The notes below the pieces were generated by a model that did not search any database, was not told the origin of the DNA, and worked only from the letters and a program-made list of their open reading frames with translations. Below are positions 26,118 through 33,498 of a stretch of 40,270 bases of DNA, piece by piece (within the stretch, counting starts at the first letter, position 1; each line of letters starts with the position of its first letter). A program made the translations under genes and the position numbers. The DNA is taken from assembly GCA_027731085.1 (NCBI GenBank), contig JAQCDG010000004.1, positions 1 through 40,270 of the forward strand. The letters are read 5' to 3'. The DNA is from Actinomycetota bacterium. GTDB lineage: Bacteria > Actinomycetota > Acidimicrobiia > Acidimicrobiales > Ilumatobacteraceae.

Positions 26118-26786
26118 ATGAATTCGAAACCACTTCACGTTGCCTGCATCATGGACGGCAATGGAAGATGGGCTCGCAAGCGAGGGTTGCCCCGCACAGC
26201 GGGCCACACCGCGGGCGAAGAGTCACTCGCCGATGTAGTTCGCGTTGCTTCAAAACGCGAAGTTGCATACTTGACGGTGTTTGGCTTTTCTACTGAAAAC
26301 TGGGTGCGCCCGCGGGCAGAAGTTCGTCATATTCTCGGCCTACACAAGAAACTTTTCGGACGAATTTCTGAATTGAACGAAAACAATGTTCGCGTCAATT
26401 GGATCGGCCGACCTTTCGACGAGCCGGGTTCGCGCACACCGCTTTATGTGCAACGAGCAATTCGAAAAGCCATCGAAGATACTCGAAACAACACTGGCAT
26501 GGTTCTAACCGTTGCATTTGACTATGGCTCGCGAAGTGAACTGACTCGTGCCGCCAAACACCTTGTTGCATCAAGTGACGATCTCACACCAGCGAACTTG
26601 CAGCGACATCTTTACGACGCGTCGTTGCCACCCGTTGATGTTCTCGTTCGAACCTCGGGCGAATCTCGAATTTCAAATTTCTTGCTCTGGCAAATAAAAG
26701 CCGCAAAAATTTATTTCACCGAGCGGCCATGGCCAGATTTTGACTCTGTTGATCTTGATGCCGCTATCGCGTTGGCAAAGAATTAG
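26118..26786 (+). CDS. uppS: Undecaprenyl (polyprenyl) diphosphate synthase, catalytic subunit, truncated C-terminus
   Basis: Makes the lipid carrier precursor for peptidoglycan and other glycans by cis-condensation of isopentenyl diphosphate. 222 residues, shorter than the usual ~245-260. Retained: HVACIMDGNGRW (catalytic Asp13), GFSTENW, and RTSGESRISNFLLWQ with Arg178, Arg184 and Ser186. Odd: the segment AYxEL after it reads KAAKI, so the Mg-binding Glu (E. coli 213) is Lys197. The chain also ends at AIALAKN, before the RRFGG tail that completes the active site across the dimer in homodimeric enzymes. No alternative frame restores an RxG tail. Both missing elements are present in the divergent neighbour at 25462-26055. 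dinG follows 33 bases later. The product length (C50 or C55) is unknown. Confidence 0.93.
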   Translation: MNSKPLHVACIMDGNGRWARKRGLPRTAGHTAGEESLADVVRVASKREVAYLTVFGFSTENWVRPRAEVRHILGLHKKLFGRISELNENNVRVNWIGRPFDEPGSRTPLYVQRAIRKAIEDTRNNTGMVLTVAFDYGSRSELTRAAKHLVASSDDLTPANLQRHLYDASLPPVDVLVRTSGESRISNFLLWQIKAAKIYFTERPWPDFDSVDLDAAIALAKN

Positions 26787-26819
26787 TCGATCAAACACGA
26801 CGATCCGCGAGACTTCATA

Positions 26820-28727
26820 GTGCCACCGAACATCGCCGACCAAGAAATTCTCGATGCTTTGCGGCGTGTCACCAATGAATTGGCTAATGCTGAAGAACGA
26901 CAAGGTCAAGACGAGATGGCTATTTTGGTCGGTCGTGCTCTGCGCAAAAACCGACATCTGATCGTGCAAGCAGGTACGGGCACGGGCAAAACGCTCGGGT
27001 ATCTGGTGCCTGCAATTGTGTCGGGTCGACGCATCGTCGTTTCAACGGTGACGAAGGCTTTGCAAGATCAACTTTCACAAAGCGATCTTCCATTGTTGGC
27101 TAAAGCCTTGAATCCGACCCTTGATCACGAATTGACGTGGACGGTTCTCAAGGGTCGCAGCAACTATTTATGTCGGCAGCGAATCGCCGAACTCGCCGAT
27201 CGCACTCAATCGCGACTCGAACTCGACGACCTCTCGGTGCGTACGAAATCAGACGTCAAGAAGCTCTGCGAATGGGCAGAGTCGACACAGACGGGAGACG
27301 AGGGCGAACTTGATTGGCAACCGCAACGCAATGCTTGGTCGATGGTCAGCGTCACCAGCGAAGAGTGTCCTGGGGCATCTCGATGTCCGCATGGTGAAAG
27401 TTGTTTTTCAGAACGCGCACGAAACGAAAGCCAAACGGCTGACATCGTGATCGTCAACGGCTGGTTATATGCATTAGACATCGTCACCGAGGGCACGATT
27501 ATCGGCGAGCACGATGTAGTTATTTTTGATGAGGCACATGAGCTTGAAGATGTCGTTACCGATTCTGCGGGGCTAGCCCTTTCGCCAAGTCGTATCACGA
27601 CTATTGGTTCGGCGATGAGGTCAATTATCCGCGACGACGCAATGTCGGGTGGTTTTGCCAAAAGTGCAGCACGACTGCGCGATGCGATCGTGCCGTTCAT
27701 CAACAAGCGAGTGTCATTGCCTCTTGACAACGAGTCTCGCGAGACTCTCGTCGAAGTTCGGGGTCGCGCAAATGAGGCTCTCGACTCGTTGCGTACCATC
27801 GCCACAAAGGATGAGTCGGCCAAACAACGCAAACTGCGCGCACAATCTCTTTGCACTCGTTTCATCGAAGACCTCGATTTGGCTCTGACAGATCGCAGTG
27901 GATACGTCGCCTATGTCGCTGGCACGCCTGACCGATGCTCACTTGAAATGCGCCCATTAAATGTGGGTGCAGCGCTGCATGAATCTGTTTGGTCTCAGCG
28001 CACTGCAATTTTGACCAGCGCGACAATACCCACAAATCTGCCTGAGCGACTTGGTCTTGTGCCCGAGAGTTTTGACGCATGCCATGTGGCAAGTCCGTTT
28101 GACTACGAAAATAACTCGCTGCTGTATTGTGCTTCGCACTTGCCTGATCCGGCGCAGGGTGCGCGCGACAAGGCGGTGCATCGCGAAATCGAAGAGTTGA
28201 TCAATGCGGCAGGTGGTCGAACTCTCGCTCTATTTACGAGTTACGCACGATTGAATAGCGCTTACAACGACCTTGAAGACAAGCTTGAATTCAAAATTCT
28301 CAAACAAGACGATCTGCCAAAAATGGAGCTATTGCGCAAGTTCGCCGAAAGCGAAGCTACATGCTTGTTCGCCACACAAAGTTTCTTCCAGGGCGTCGAC
28401 GTGCCGGGTCAAACGCTAAGTCTCGTGATCATCGACCGCCTACCGTTTCCGGTGCCGACAGATCCGCTGATGAGCGCACGTCGCGATGCATTTGGTAAGT
28501 CGGCATTCACCGCAATCGATATTCCGATTGCCGCGACAAAGTTGGCACAAGCAGCAGGTCGACTAATTCGAACACAAACCGATCTCGGTGTGGTCGCCGT
28601 GCTCGACCCTCGACTCGTGACGAAGGGTTATGGCAAGTCAATAATCGAAATGTTGCCCCCAATGGAGTTCACCAACAAACTCGCAAGAGCCAAAGAATTT
28701 TTGGCTTACGCCGTCAAAAGTCGATAA
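26820..28727 (+). CDS. dinG: DinG/XPD-family ATP-dependent DNA helicase
   Basis: Superfamily 2 5'-3' helicase with an iron-sulfur cluster, acting in DNA repair and replication-transcription conflicts. 635 residues. Walker A GTGTGKT lies near residue 54-60 and the DEAH box in VIFDEAHELED. Four cysteines for a 4Fe-4S cluster lie between them (NYLC, then EECPGASRCPHGESC). Helicase motif region QSFFQGVDVPG precedes the final QAAGRLIRTQTDLG. No N-terminal exonuclease domain is present, unlike Bacillus DinG. Start is GTG at 26820. The 3' end overlaps the convergent response regulator gene by 22 bases. Confidence 0.92.
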   Translation: MPPNIADQEILDALRRVTNELANAEERQGQDEMAILVGRALRKNRHLIVQAGTGTGKTLGYLVPAIVSGRRIVVSTVTKALQDQLSQSDLPLLAKALNPTLDHELTWTVLKGRSNYLCRQRIAELADRTQSRLELDDLSVRTKSDVKKLCEWAESTQTGDEGELDWQPQRNAWSMVSVTSEECPGASRCPHGESCFSERARNESQTADIVIVNGWLYALDIVTEGTIIGEHDVVIFDEAHELEDVVTDSAGLALSPSRITTIGSAMRSIIRDDAMSGGFAKSAARLRDAIVPFINKRVSLPLDNESRETLVEVRGRANEALDSLRTIATKDESAKQRKLRAQSLCTRFIEDLDLALTDRSGYVAYVAGTPDRCSLEMRPLNVGAALHESVWSQRTAILTSATIPTNLPERLGLVPESFDACHVASPFDYENNSLLYCASHLPDPAQGARDKAVHREIEELINAAGGRTLALFTSYARLNSAYNDLEDKLEFKILKQDDLPKMELLRKFAESEATCLFATQSFFQGVDVPGQTLSLVIIDRLPFPVPTDPLMSARRDAFGKSAFTAIDIPIAATKLAQAAGRLIRTQTDLGVVAVLDPRLVTKGYGKSIIEMLPPMEFTNKLARAKEFLAYAVKSR

Positions 28728-29395
28728 CCCATACCGCGCACTGTCACAACTATTTTTGGGTCGTCTGGTACGTCTTCGATCTTCAATCGCAGACGTCTAA
28801 TGTGGGCATCGACCAATCGACTATCTCCAAGATATTCATAACCCCAGACAAGTTCAAGCAATTGATCACGCGATAGCACCTTGTTCGCGTTCTCCATGAA
28901 AACATGTAGCAGGCGATACTCGGTTTTGGTCAACGGAAGTTCAACATTATTTTTCAGAACGATTCCTTGATCACTGCGCATCTCGACATCATGTACCGAG
29001 AAGCGATCAAGAGTTGCGAAATTCGCCGACAATAAAGTTGTTCTTCGCAAGGCCGCTCGGATTCGCGCGGCAAGTTCTTTGGCCACAACTGGTTTTGTCA
29101 CATAATCGTCGGCCCCTGCTTCAAGCCCAGCCACCAGGTCGTGAGTGTCGGTCTGGGCCGTCACCATGATTATCGGCACGAGACTCTTACTTCGTAGTTC
29201 GCGACAGACATCAAAACCTGACATGTCTGGCAATCGCAAGTCGAGCAACACCAGATCTACTGTCTCGACCGAAAAGGTTTTCAAACCAGAAGTTCCGTCC
29301 GCAGCCTCGAGAACTTTGTAACCTTCGTCCTCGAGAGCGAGTCGCAATGCCGCCCGAATGTCGCGGTCATCTTCGATAAATAGCAAAGTCTGCAT
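28706..29395 (-). CDS. OmpR/PhoB-family response regulator (MtrA-like)
   Basis: DNA-binding two-component regulator. 229 residues. The receiver domain (about 3-115) has acidic residues in FIEDDRD, phospho-acceptor Asp52 in LLDLRLPDMSG, Thr in IIMVTAQ and Lys in YVTKP. The winged-helix effector (about 130-227) has LTKTEYRLLHVFMENANKVLSRDQLL and SRLVDAHIRRLRLKIEDVP, and ends GMGYRLL. It is divergent from a sensor kinase 167 bases away, its most likely partner. The kinase is followed by a GerMN lipoprotein, which recalls the mtrA-mtrB-lpqB operon, but here regulator and kinase are on opposite strands. The 3' end overlaps dinG by 22 bases. The MtrA assignment is tentative. Confidence 0.92.
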   Translation of the reverse strand: MQTLLFIEDDRDIRAALRLALEDEGYKVLEAADGTSGLKTFSVETVDLVLLDLRLPDMSGFDVCRELRSKSLVPIIMVTAQTDTHDLVAGLEAGADDYVTKPVVAKELAARIRAALRRTTLLSANFATLDRFSVHDVEMRSDQGIVLKNNVELPLTKTEYRLLHVFMENANKVLSRDQLLELVWGYEYLGDSRLVDAHIRRLRLKIEDVPDDPKIVVTVRGMGYRLLTA

Positions 29396-29490
29396 AGTGC
29401 TCTATTCTGCCCCGAACTTCAATTTTGTTACCAGAAAGTCACAGTTTTATCGGGGTTCCGTCAAATGGGCCAAGCAGTATTTGGGTGTCA

Positions 29491-29530
29491 CACCGGCGGA
29501 AGTCTTGCTCCCCCTTGACTCCCGCCGGTG
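29491..29530. promoter_or_regulatory. Strong 40-base inverted repeat upstream of the sensor kinase
   Basis: CACCGGCGG (29491-29499) pairs perfectly with CCGCCGGTG (29522-29530). After one A-C mismatch, AGTC (29501-29504) pairs with GACT (29517-29520), leaving a 12-base loop. It ends 32 bases before the kinase GTG. No T-run follows on either strand, so it is not a classic terminator. It could be an operator for the divergent regulator pair or an RNA leader structure. It is more GC-rich than its surroundings. Confidence 0.7.
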
Positions 29531-29562
29531 GGGGTTGGCAAAAATCCCGCAATGCTTGAAGC

Positions 29563-31020
29563 GTGCAAGCCCAATCTACGCCATCTGAGTCGGGTCAAAA
29601 TTCTCTATTAACTCGGCTGGTCAAATTAACAACAAATTTCCGTGGTCTGCGCGGACGCATCGTTTTATATTTCAGTCTCAGCGCTTTCGCTGCAGCAGTT
29701 TCTTTGAGCATCGTCACCTATGCATCGACACGTGCATACTTGCTCGACCAAAGATCTGAATTTGCAACTAGTCAAGCTATTAACAACGCACAGTTGCTGC
29801 GCACACTCGTTGCTGTGAATCCGCAAGATGCCGGCGACATCGTCACCAATATTCGCACCGAGAGTGGGGGCTACGCGGTGCTTCACCTGGCGAACGAAGA
29901 ATCGTTTTTTGCCCAAGAACCGTTGCGCTTTACTCAGTCGAACTTGCCCAACGAACTCTTGACCAAAACTCTTGGCGGCCAAAGCGCACGTCAGAGGTTT
30001 GACTTCAACGGTGAACCGTATGAAGCACTCGGAATTTCGATTGCGGCGATATCTGCTAATTACTTTGAAGCGTTTCCACTCACTGATGTTGAACGCACAT
30101 TGAACACAATCCGCACGACACTCATATTCGGCATCATTTTAATTACGATCGCCGGGGGCATTTTCGGTTTTTCAAGCAGCAGCAGTGTGCTGCGACCTCT
30201 TCGTCGAGTTGCATCAGTTGCGACAGATATCGCGTCAGGCGGGCTTGATGTGCGCTTGGAAGATGAGCGTGATCCAGAACTCTCGAGACTTGCAAGTTCA
30301 TTCAACAACATGGTCGATGCTGTTCAAACCCGAATTCAACGTGAAACACGATTTGCCAGCGATGTGAGTCATGAACTTCGCTCGCCAATCACCGCGCTTG
30401 CTGCAGCAGTCGGGGTGATGCAAAGTCGCCGCGATGACCTTAATGATCGCAACAAACAAGCATTCGACATCATCGCCAGTCAGGTTCATCGCTTTGATCG
30501 CACCGTTCTTGATTTGCTCGAACTATCACGTCTCGACGCAGGCGCGGGTAAAACTCAAGAAGAAATCGTGAATCTTGCCGATCTTGTAAAGCGTGTTGCG
30601 CAACGCCACGGTTTTAGTGAAGTCGCATTTACGACAACGCTCAATAACGATGACGAGACCATCCTCGACAAGCGACGAATCGAACGGATTGTTTTGAACC
30701 TGCTCGAAAACGCCCGCGACCATGCTGGTGGCGCGACTCTAGTTTCGGTGATCGGTGATGAGACTCAATTACAGATCGCAGTTGATGACGCTGGTGCAGG
30801 TGTCGCTCAAAGCGAACGCGAAAGAATTTTCGAACGCTTTGCTCGAGGCACGGCTTCTCGCAACAGCACTGGTAGTGGGCTCGGGCTCGCAATCGTGCAA
30901 GAGCACGCGCGAGCTCTAGGCGGACATGCGTGGGTCGAGACAAATAGCAACGGTGGCGCGAGGTTCATCGTCTCAATCTCACGAAATAATCCAACTGATT
31001 CGGCCAAGTCGACGCTATGA
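29563..31020 (+). CDS. Membrane sensor histidine kinase
   Basis: 485 residues. An N-terminal cytoplasmic stretch is followed by TM1 (about 32-55), an extracytoplasmic sensor region of about 130 residues with no recognised fold, TM2 (about 186-203) and a HAMP linker. HisKA has His270 in SDVSHELRSPITAL. HATPase_c has the N box NLLENARDHAG, G1 box DDAGAGV and G2 box GSGLGLAIV. It autophosphorylates and presumably signals to the divergent regulator at 28706-29395. Start is GTG at 29563; the N-terminal 25 residues are low confidence. The 4-base overlap with the GerMN lipoprotein gene suggests a functional link like MtrB-LpqB. Confidence 0.93.
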   Translation: MQAQSTPSESGQNSLLTRLVKLTTNFRGLRGRIVLYFSLSAFAAAVSLSIVTYASTRAYLLDQRSEFATSQAINNAQLLRTLVAVNPQDAGDIVTNIRTESGGYAVLHLANEESFFAQEPLRFTQSNLPNELLTKTLGGQSARQRFDFNGEPYEALGISIAAISANYFEAFPLTDVERTLNTIRTTLIFGIILITIAGGIFGFSSSSSVLRPLRRVASVATDIASGGLDVRLEDERDPELSRLASSFNNMVDAVQTRIQRETRFASDVSHELRSPITALAAAVGVMQSRRDDLNDRNKQAFDIIASQVHRFDRTVLDLLELSRLDAGAGKTQEEIVNLADLVKRVAQRHGFSEVAFTTTLNNDDETILDKRRIERIVLNLLENARDHAGGATLVSVIGDETQLQIAVDDAGAGVAQSERERIFERFARGTASRNSTGSGLGLAIVQEHARALGGHAWVETNSNGGARFIVSISRNNPTDSAKSTL

Positions 31021-31649
31021 AACGATCCGTATTCACTGTCTTGTTGCTAGTTGTCAGCAGTTGCGGCGTGCCAAGCACGGGCAACGTGATCGGGCTTGCA
31101 GAATCTGAATTGCCGCCAGAACTTAGCGAACAAACAACAACAACAACAACTTCAACCACCACGACAGTCGTCGCTGACGAAGCTCCTCAAGACAGGACAG
31201 CTTCACTAACAGAGGTTCTGTCTGAGCCGGTTGAGCTCTATTACATAAGCGCAAATCGACTCGTCGTTACAACATTGACGATTGCGAGCCCTGCAACAAC
31301 TTCGCAAGTTTTAGCCGCACTGATTTCTGGACCTCCATCTGGAGACAATGGTGTTGGTCTGCGCAGTGCGTTGCCAGTTGAACTAAACGCGGAGATTCAA
31401 ATATCCAAGGGCATCGCGCAAATAGACACGAGTTCTCAATTCTTGAGCGACCTTTCGCCAATCGATCAGCGCTTGGCGATCGCTCAGATTGTTTTGACTT
31501 TCACCCGTCGCCCGGGCGTCGGTCAAGTAATTTTCACTGTCGACGGACAGAGCGTCGCCGTACCGCGCGGCCGAGGTGATCTTGCTAAACCTGGCACCGC
31601 AGTTAGTTTCGACGACTACTCGTCCCTAATTGTGACAGTCGCCGGCTAA
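31017..31649 (+). CDS. GerMN-domain lipoprotein
   Basis: 210 residues. A lipoprotein signal peptide (MKRSVFTVLLLVVSSCG) puts the acylated cysteine at Cys16. It is followed by a Thr-rich linker of about 15 residues, coded by ACA/ACT-rich repeats around 31134-31168, and then a GerMN domain of about 130 residues (ELYYISANRLV..., VLAALISGPP..., GIAQIDTSSQFL, IVLTFTRRPGVGQVIFTVDG). GerMN domains occur in spore-germination GerM and in LpqB, the lipoprotein that modulates the MtrB kinase in mycobacteria. It overlaps the kinase gene (ATGA). It is probably outer-surface anchored; a role tuning the kinase is inference. Confidence 0.88.
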   Translation: MKRSVFTVLLLVVSSCGVPSTGNVIGLAESELPPELSEQTTTTTTSTTTTVVADEAPQDRTASLTEVLSEPVELYYISANRLVVTTLTIASPATTSQVLAALISGPPSGDNGVGLRSALPVELNAEIQISKGIAQIDTSSQFLSDLSPIDQRLAIAQIVLTFTRRPGVGQVIFTVDGQSVAVPRGRGDLAKPGTAVSFDDYSSLIVTVAG

Positions 31650-31658
31650 TCGCTATAT

Positions 31659-32498
31659 CTAGTATCCGAGACGCTCGACACGGTCGGCGCGATGTTGCCA
31701 GTCTTTGTCGACAACTACGAAAAGTTCAAGAAACGCACCCTCTGGCATCTGCTTGCGAACTTCAATGCCAACCGACTTGAGCACACTGCCTGATTTGCCG
31801 ATCACCATGCCTTTTTGGCTTTCGCGCTCGACAACGATTTCACAACGCACTCGAGGCCACTCCCATTCGGTGACGCGCGTGGCAATCGAATATGGCAACT
31901 CATCACGGGTGACGGCCAACAATTGTTCGCGCACAAGTTCTGCGACCCATTGCGCCTGCGGTGTTTCAGTCGTCATCTCAGGTGGATACATAGCCACACC
32001 GGTTGGCGCGCGCTTGACAAGTTCGGCGATCAATTGCTCGACACCCTCGCCGGTCTTGGCTGAGACCGGAAAATACTCTGACGCACCCAAAGAAGAAATT
32101 GCATCCAACTGCGCAAGCAACTTTGAATTAGAGACGGCATCAATTTTGTTGATCACAACTATTGCGTTTCGAACATCTAGTTGTTCACTCACCCATTTAT
32201 CGCCGGCGCCAAATGATTGTGTCGCATCAATCAACAGACACACAATGTCAACGTCACGCATCGACTCGAGAGCCGTGGCATTGACACGCTCGCCTAATGC
32301 CGTCGTCGCCTTGTGCAAACCGGGTGTATCCACAAAGACAAGTTGAGCGTCGTCAATATTGAGGATGCCTCGCACACGCGTTCGCGTCGTCTGTGGCTTG
32401 TTAGAAACGATGCTGACCTTTTTGCCGATCAGCGCATTGAGCAGAGTCGACTTACCGACATTTGGTCGACCAACCAAAGAAATAAAGGCACTACGCAC
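31659..32498 (-). CDS. era: GTPase Era
   Basis: Ribosome-assembly GTPase binding the 3' end of 16S rRNA. 279 residues. The GTPase motifs are G1 GRPNVGKS (11-18), G2 region KPQTTRTRVRG, G3 DTPGLH, G4 NKID and G5 SAKTGEG. The C-terminal KH domain has MVIGKSGSVLKSVG. Start is GTG at 32498. It is convergent with the GerMN lipoprotein gene (9-base gap) and divergent from a small membrane protein gene. Its usual actinobacterial neighbours (ybeY, recO) are not next to it here. Confidence 0.95.
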   Translation of the reverse strand: MRSAFISLVGRPNVGKSTLLNALIGKKVSIVSNKPQTTRTRVRGILNIDDAQLVFVDTPGLHKATTALGERVNATALESMRDVDIVCLLIDATQSFGAGDKWVSEQLDVRNAIVVINKIDAVSNSKLLAQLDAISSLGASEYFPVSAKTGEGVEQLIAELVKRAPTGVAMYPPEMTTETPQAQWVAELVREQLLAVTRDELPYSIATRVTEWEWPRVRCEIVVERESQKGMVIGKSGSVLKSVGIEVRKQMPEGAFLELFVVVDKDWQHRADRVERLGY

Positions 32499-32546
32499 GA
32501 AAGAAGGCTACCGAGATGAGATGCATTGATCTGCCACAATTGACTA

Positions 32547-32987
32547 ATGCTAAATATTGACTGGCGTAAATGGTTCGACCGAATGCAACCCCAAACTCTG
32601 CAGATTGCCGCGATGTTGCTCTACTTGAATGGCTTTTTTGCTTTAATTAGCGTCATTGATACGACCGACTATCTGGGATATCTTCGCAATCGCTTCGCTT
32701 TCGGCGTGGTCGTTGGCTTGATAGTCGTCGCGTTGCACGCACTTTCGGGTTTGTTGATGGCCAATGACCGCAAACTTGGCTACAAGTTCGCAATCGTCGC
32801 CGCGTTTTCACCGTTCGTTTTGCGCTTCTGGGCGTATACCGACCTAGAAAACACGAGCGGCGTGAGCACCTCGGTATATCGCAAACTTAGCGGTGGCAGC
32901 ACCCTGAGTTTGATCTTCGAAATTGCATTGTGCGCGCTCGTCTTGCATCCGCAAAGTCGCAGCCATCAAAAGATCTGGTATCACTAG
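32547..32987 (+). CDS. Small integral membrane protein, unknown function
   Basis: 146 residues. I recognise no family. Four hydrophobic segments are visible: about 18-40 (AAMLLYLNGFFALISVI), 52-71 (GVVVGLIVVALHALSGLL), 79-95 (YKFAIVAAFSPFVLRF) and 122-134 (SLIFEIALCALVL). A short positively charged N-terminus (MLNIDWRKWFDR) probably lies inside. It is divergent from era and 42 bases before the MaoC-type hydratase gene, on the same strand. The lack of a competing frame and the membrane pattern support a real gene. Confidence 0.75.
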   Translation: MLNIDWRKWFDRMQPQTLQIAAMLLYLNGFFALISVIDTTDYLGYLRNRFAFGVVVGLIVVALHALSGLLMANDRKLGYKFAIVAAFSPFVLRFWAYTDLENTSGVSTSVYRKLSGGSTLSLIFEIALCALVLHPQSRSHQKIWYH

Positions 32988-33029
32988 GTCAGTTCGTCGC
33001 GCCGACCGACAGCCTGTCAAACTGGAAGC

Positions 33030-33488
33030 ATGGCAAAACTAATCATCAAAAGTATCGACGAATTGAAGAGTCATGTCGGCAAACATCTGGGCTACTCCGA
33101 CTATTTGACGATCACCCAAGAGCAAGTGAATTTGTTCGCCGATGCGACTGGAGATCACCAGTGGATTCACATTGATGTTGAGCGTGCAAAGGCCGGCCCG
33201 TTCGGTGGTCCAATTGCTCACGGATATCTCACACTTTCACTCGGACCAGTTTTCTTGCCACAAATCTTTGGCGTCGAAGGTGTGGCAATGGGCGTCAACT
33301 ATGGCGCGAACAAGGTTCGCTTCATGTCGCCGGTACCAGTGGGTTCAAAACTTCGCGCAGGCGTCAAACTTGTGAGCGTCGACGACGTAACAGGCGGTGT
33401 GCAGGTGACGCTCGAAACCACATTTGAAGTTGAAAGCGCGAAGAAACCATCATGTGTGGCCGAGGTTCTCTTCCGTTACTACTTGTAG
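33030..33488 (+). CDS. MaoC-like (R)-specific enoyl-CoA hydratase
   Basis: 152 residues, single hot-dog domain. The hydratase-2 motif with its catalytic pair is FADATGDHQWIHID (Asp42 and His47), followed by GPFGGPIAHGYLTLSL. It resembles NodN/MaoC-type hydratases acting on short or medium-chain enoyl-CoA. It is convergent with an LLM oxidoreductase and an acyl-CoA dehydrogenase 10 bases away, which fits a local set of CoA-thioester enzymes, though the shared substrate is unknown. Confidence 0.88.
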   Translation: MAKLIIKSIDELKSHVGKHLGYSDYLTITQEQVNLFADATGDHQWIHIDVERAKAGPFGGPIAHGYLTLSLGPVFLPQIFGVEGVAMGVNYGANKVRFMSPVPVGSKLRAGVKLVSVDDVTGGVQVTLETTFEVESAKKPSCVAEVLFRYYL

Positions 33489-33498
33489 CTTCGAAAAT

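Noticed and set aside
26787-26820. Frameshift at the uppS 3' end restoring a normal C-terminus
   Set aside because: I read the other two frames past the stop. One gives an Arg-Arg pair but no RxG motif, and neither resembles the UppS tail, so a simple sequencing frameshift is not supported.
27206-27865. 219-codon open frame antisense to dinG
   Set aside because: Low-complexity Ser/Arg-rich translation, fully inside dinG on the opposite strand; a shadow of dinG codon usage.
31705-32346. 213-codon open frame antisense to era
   Set aside because: Ser/Thr-rich shadow of a clear GTPase gene with all G motifs; no independent start or spacing evidence.
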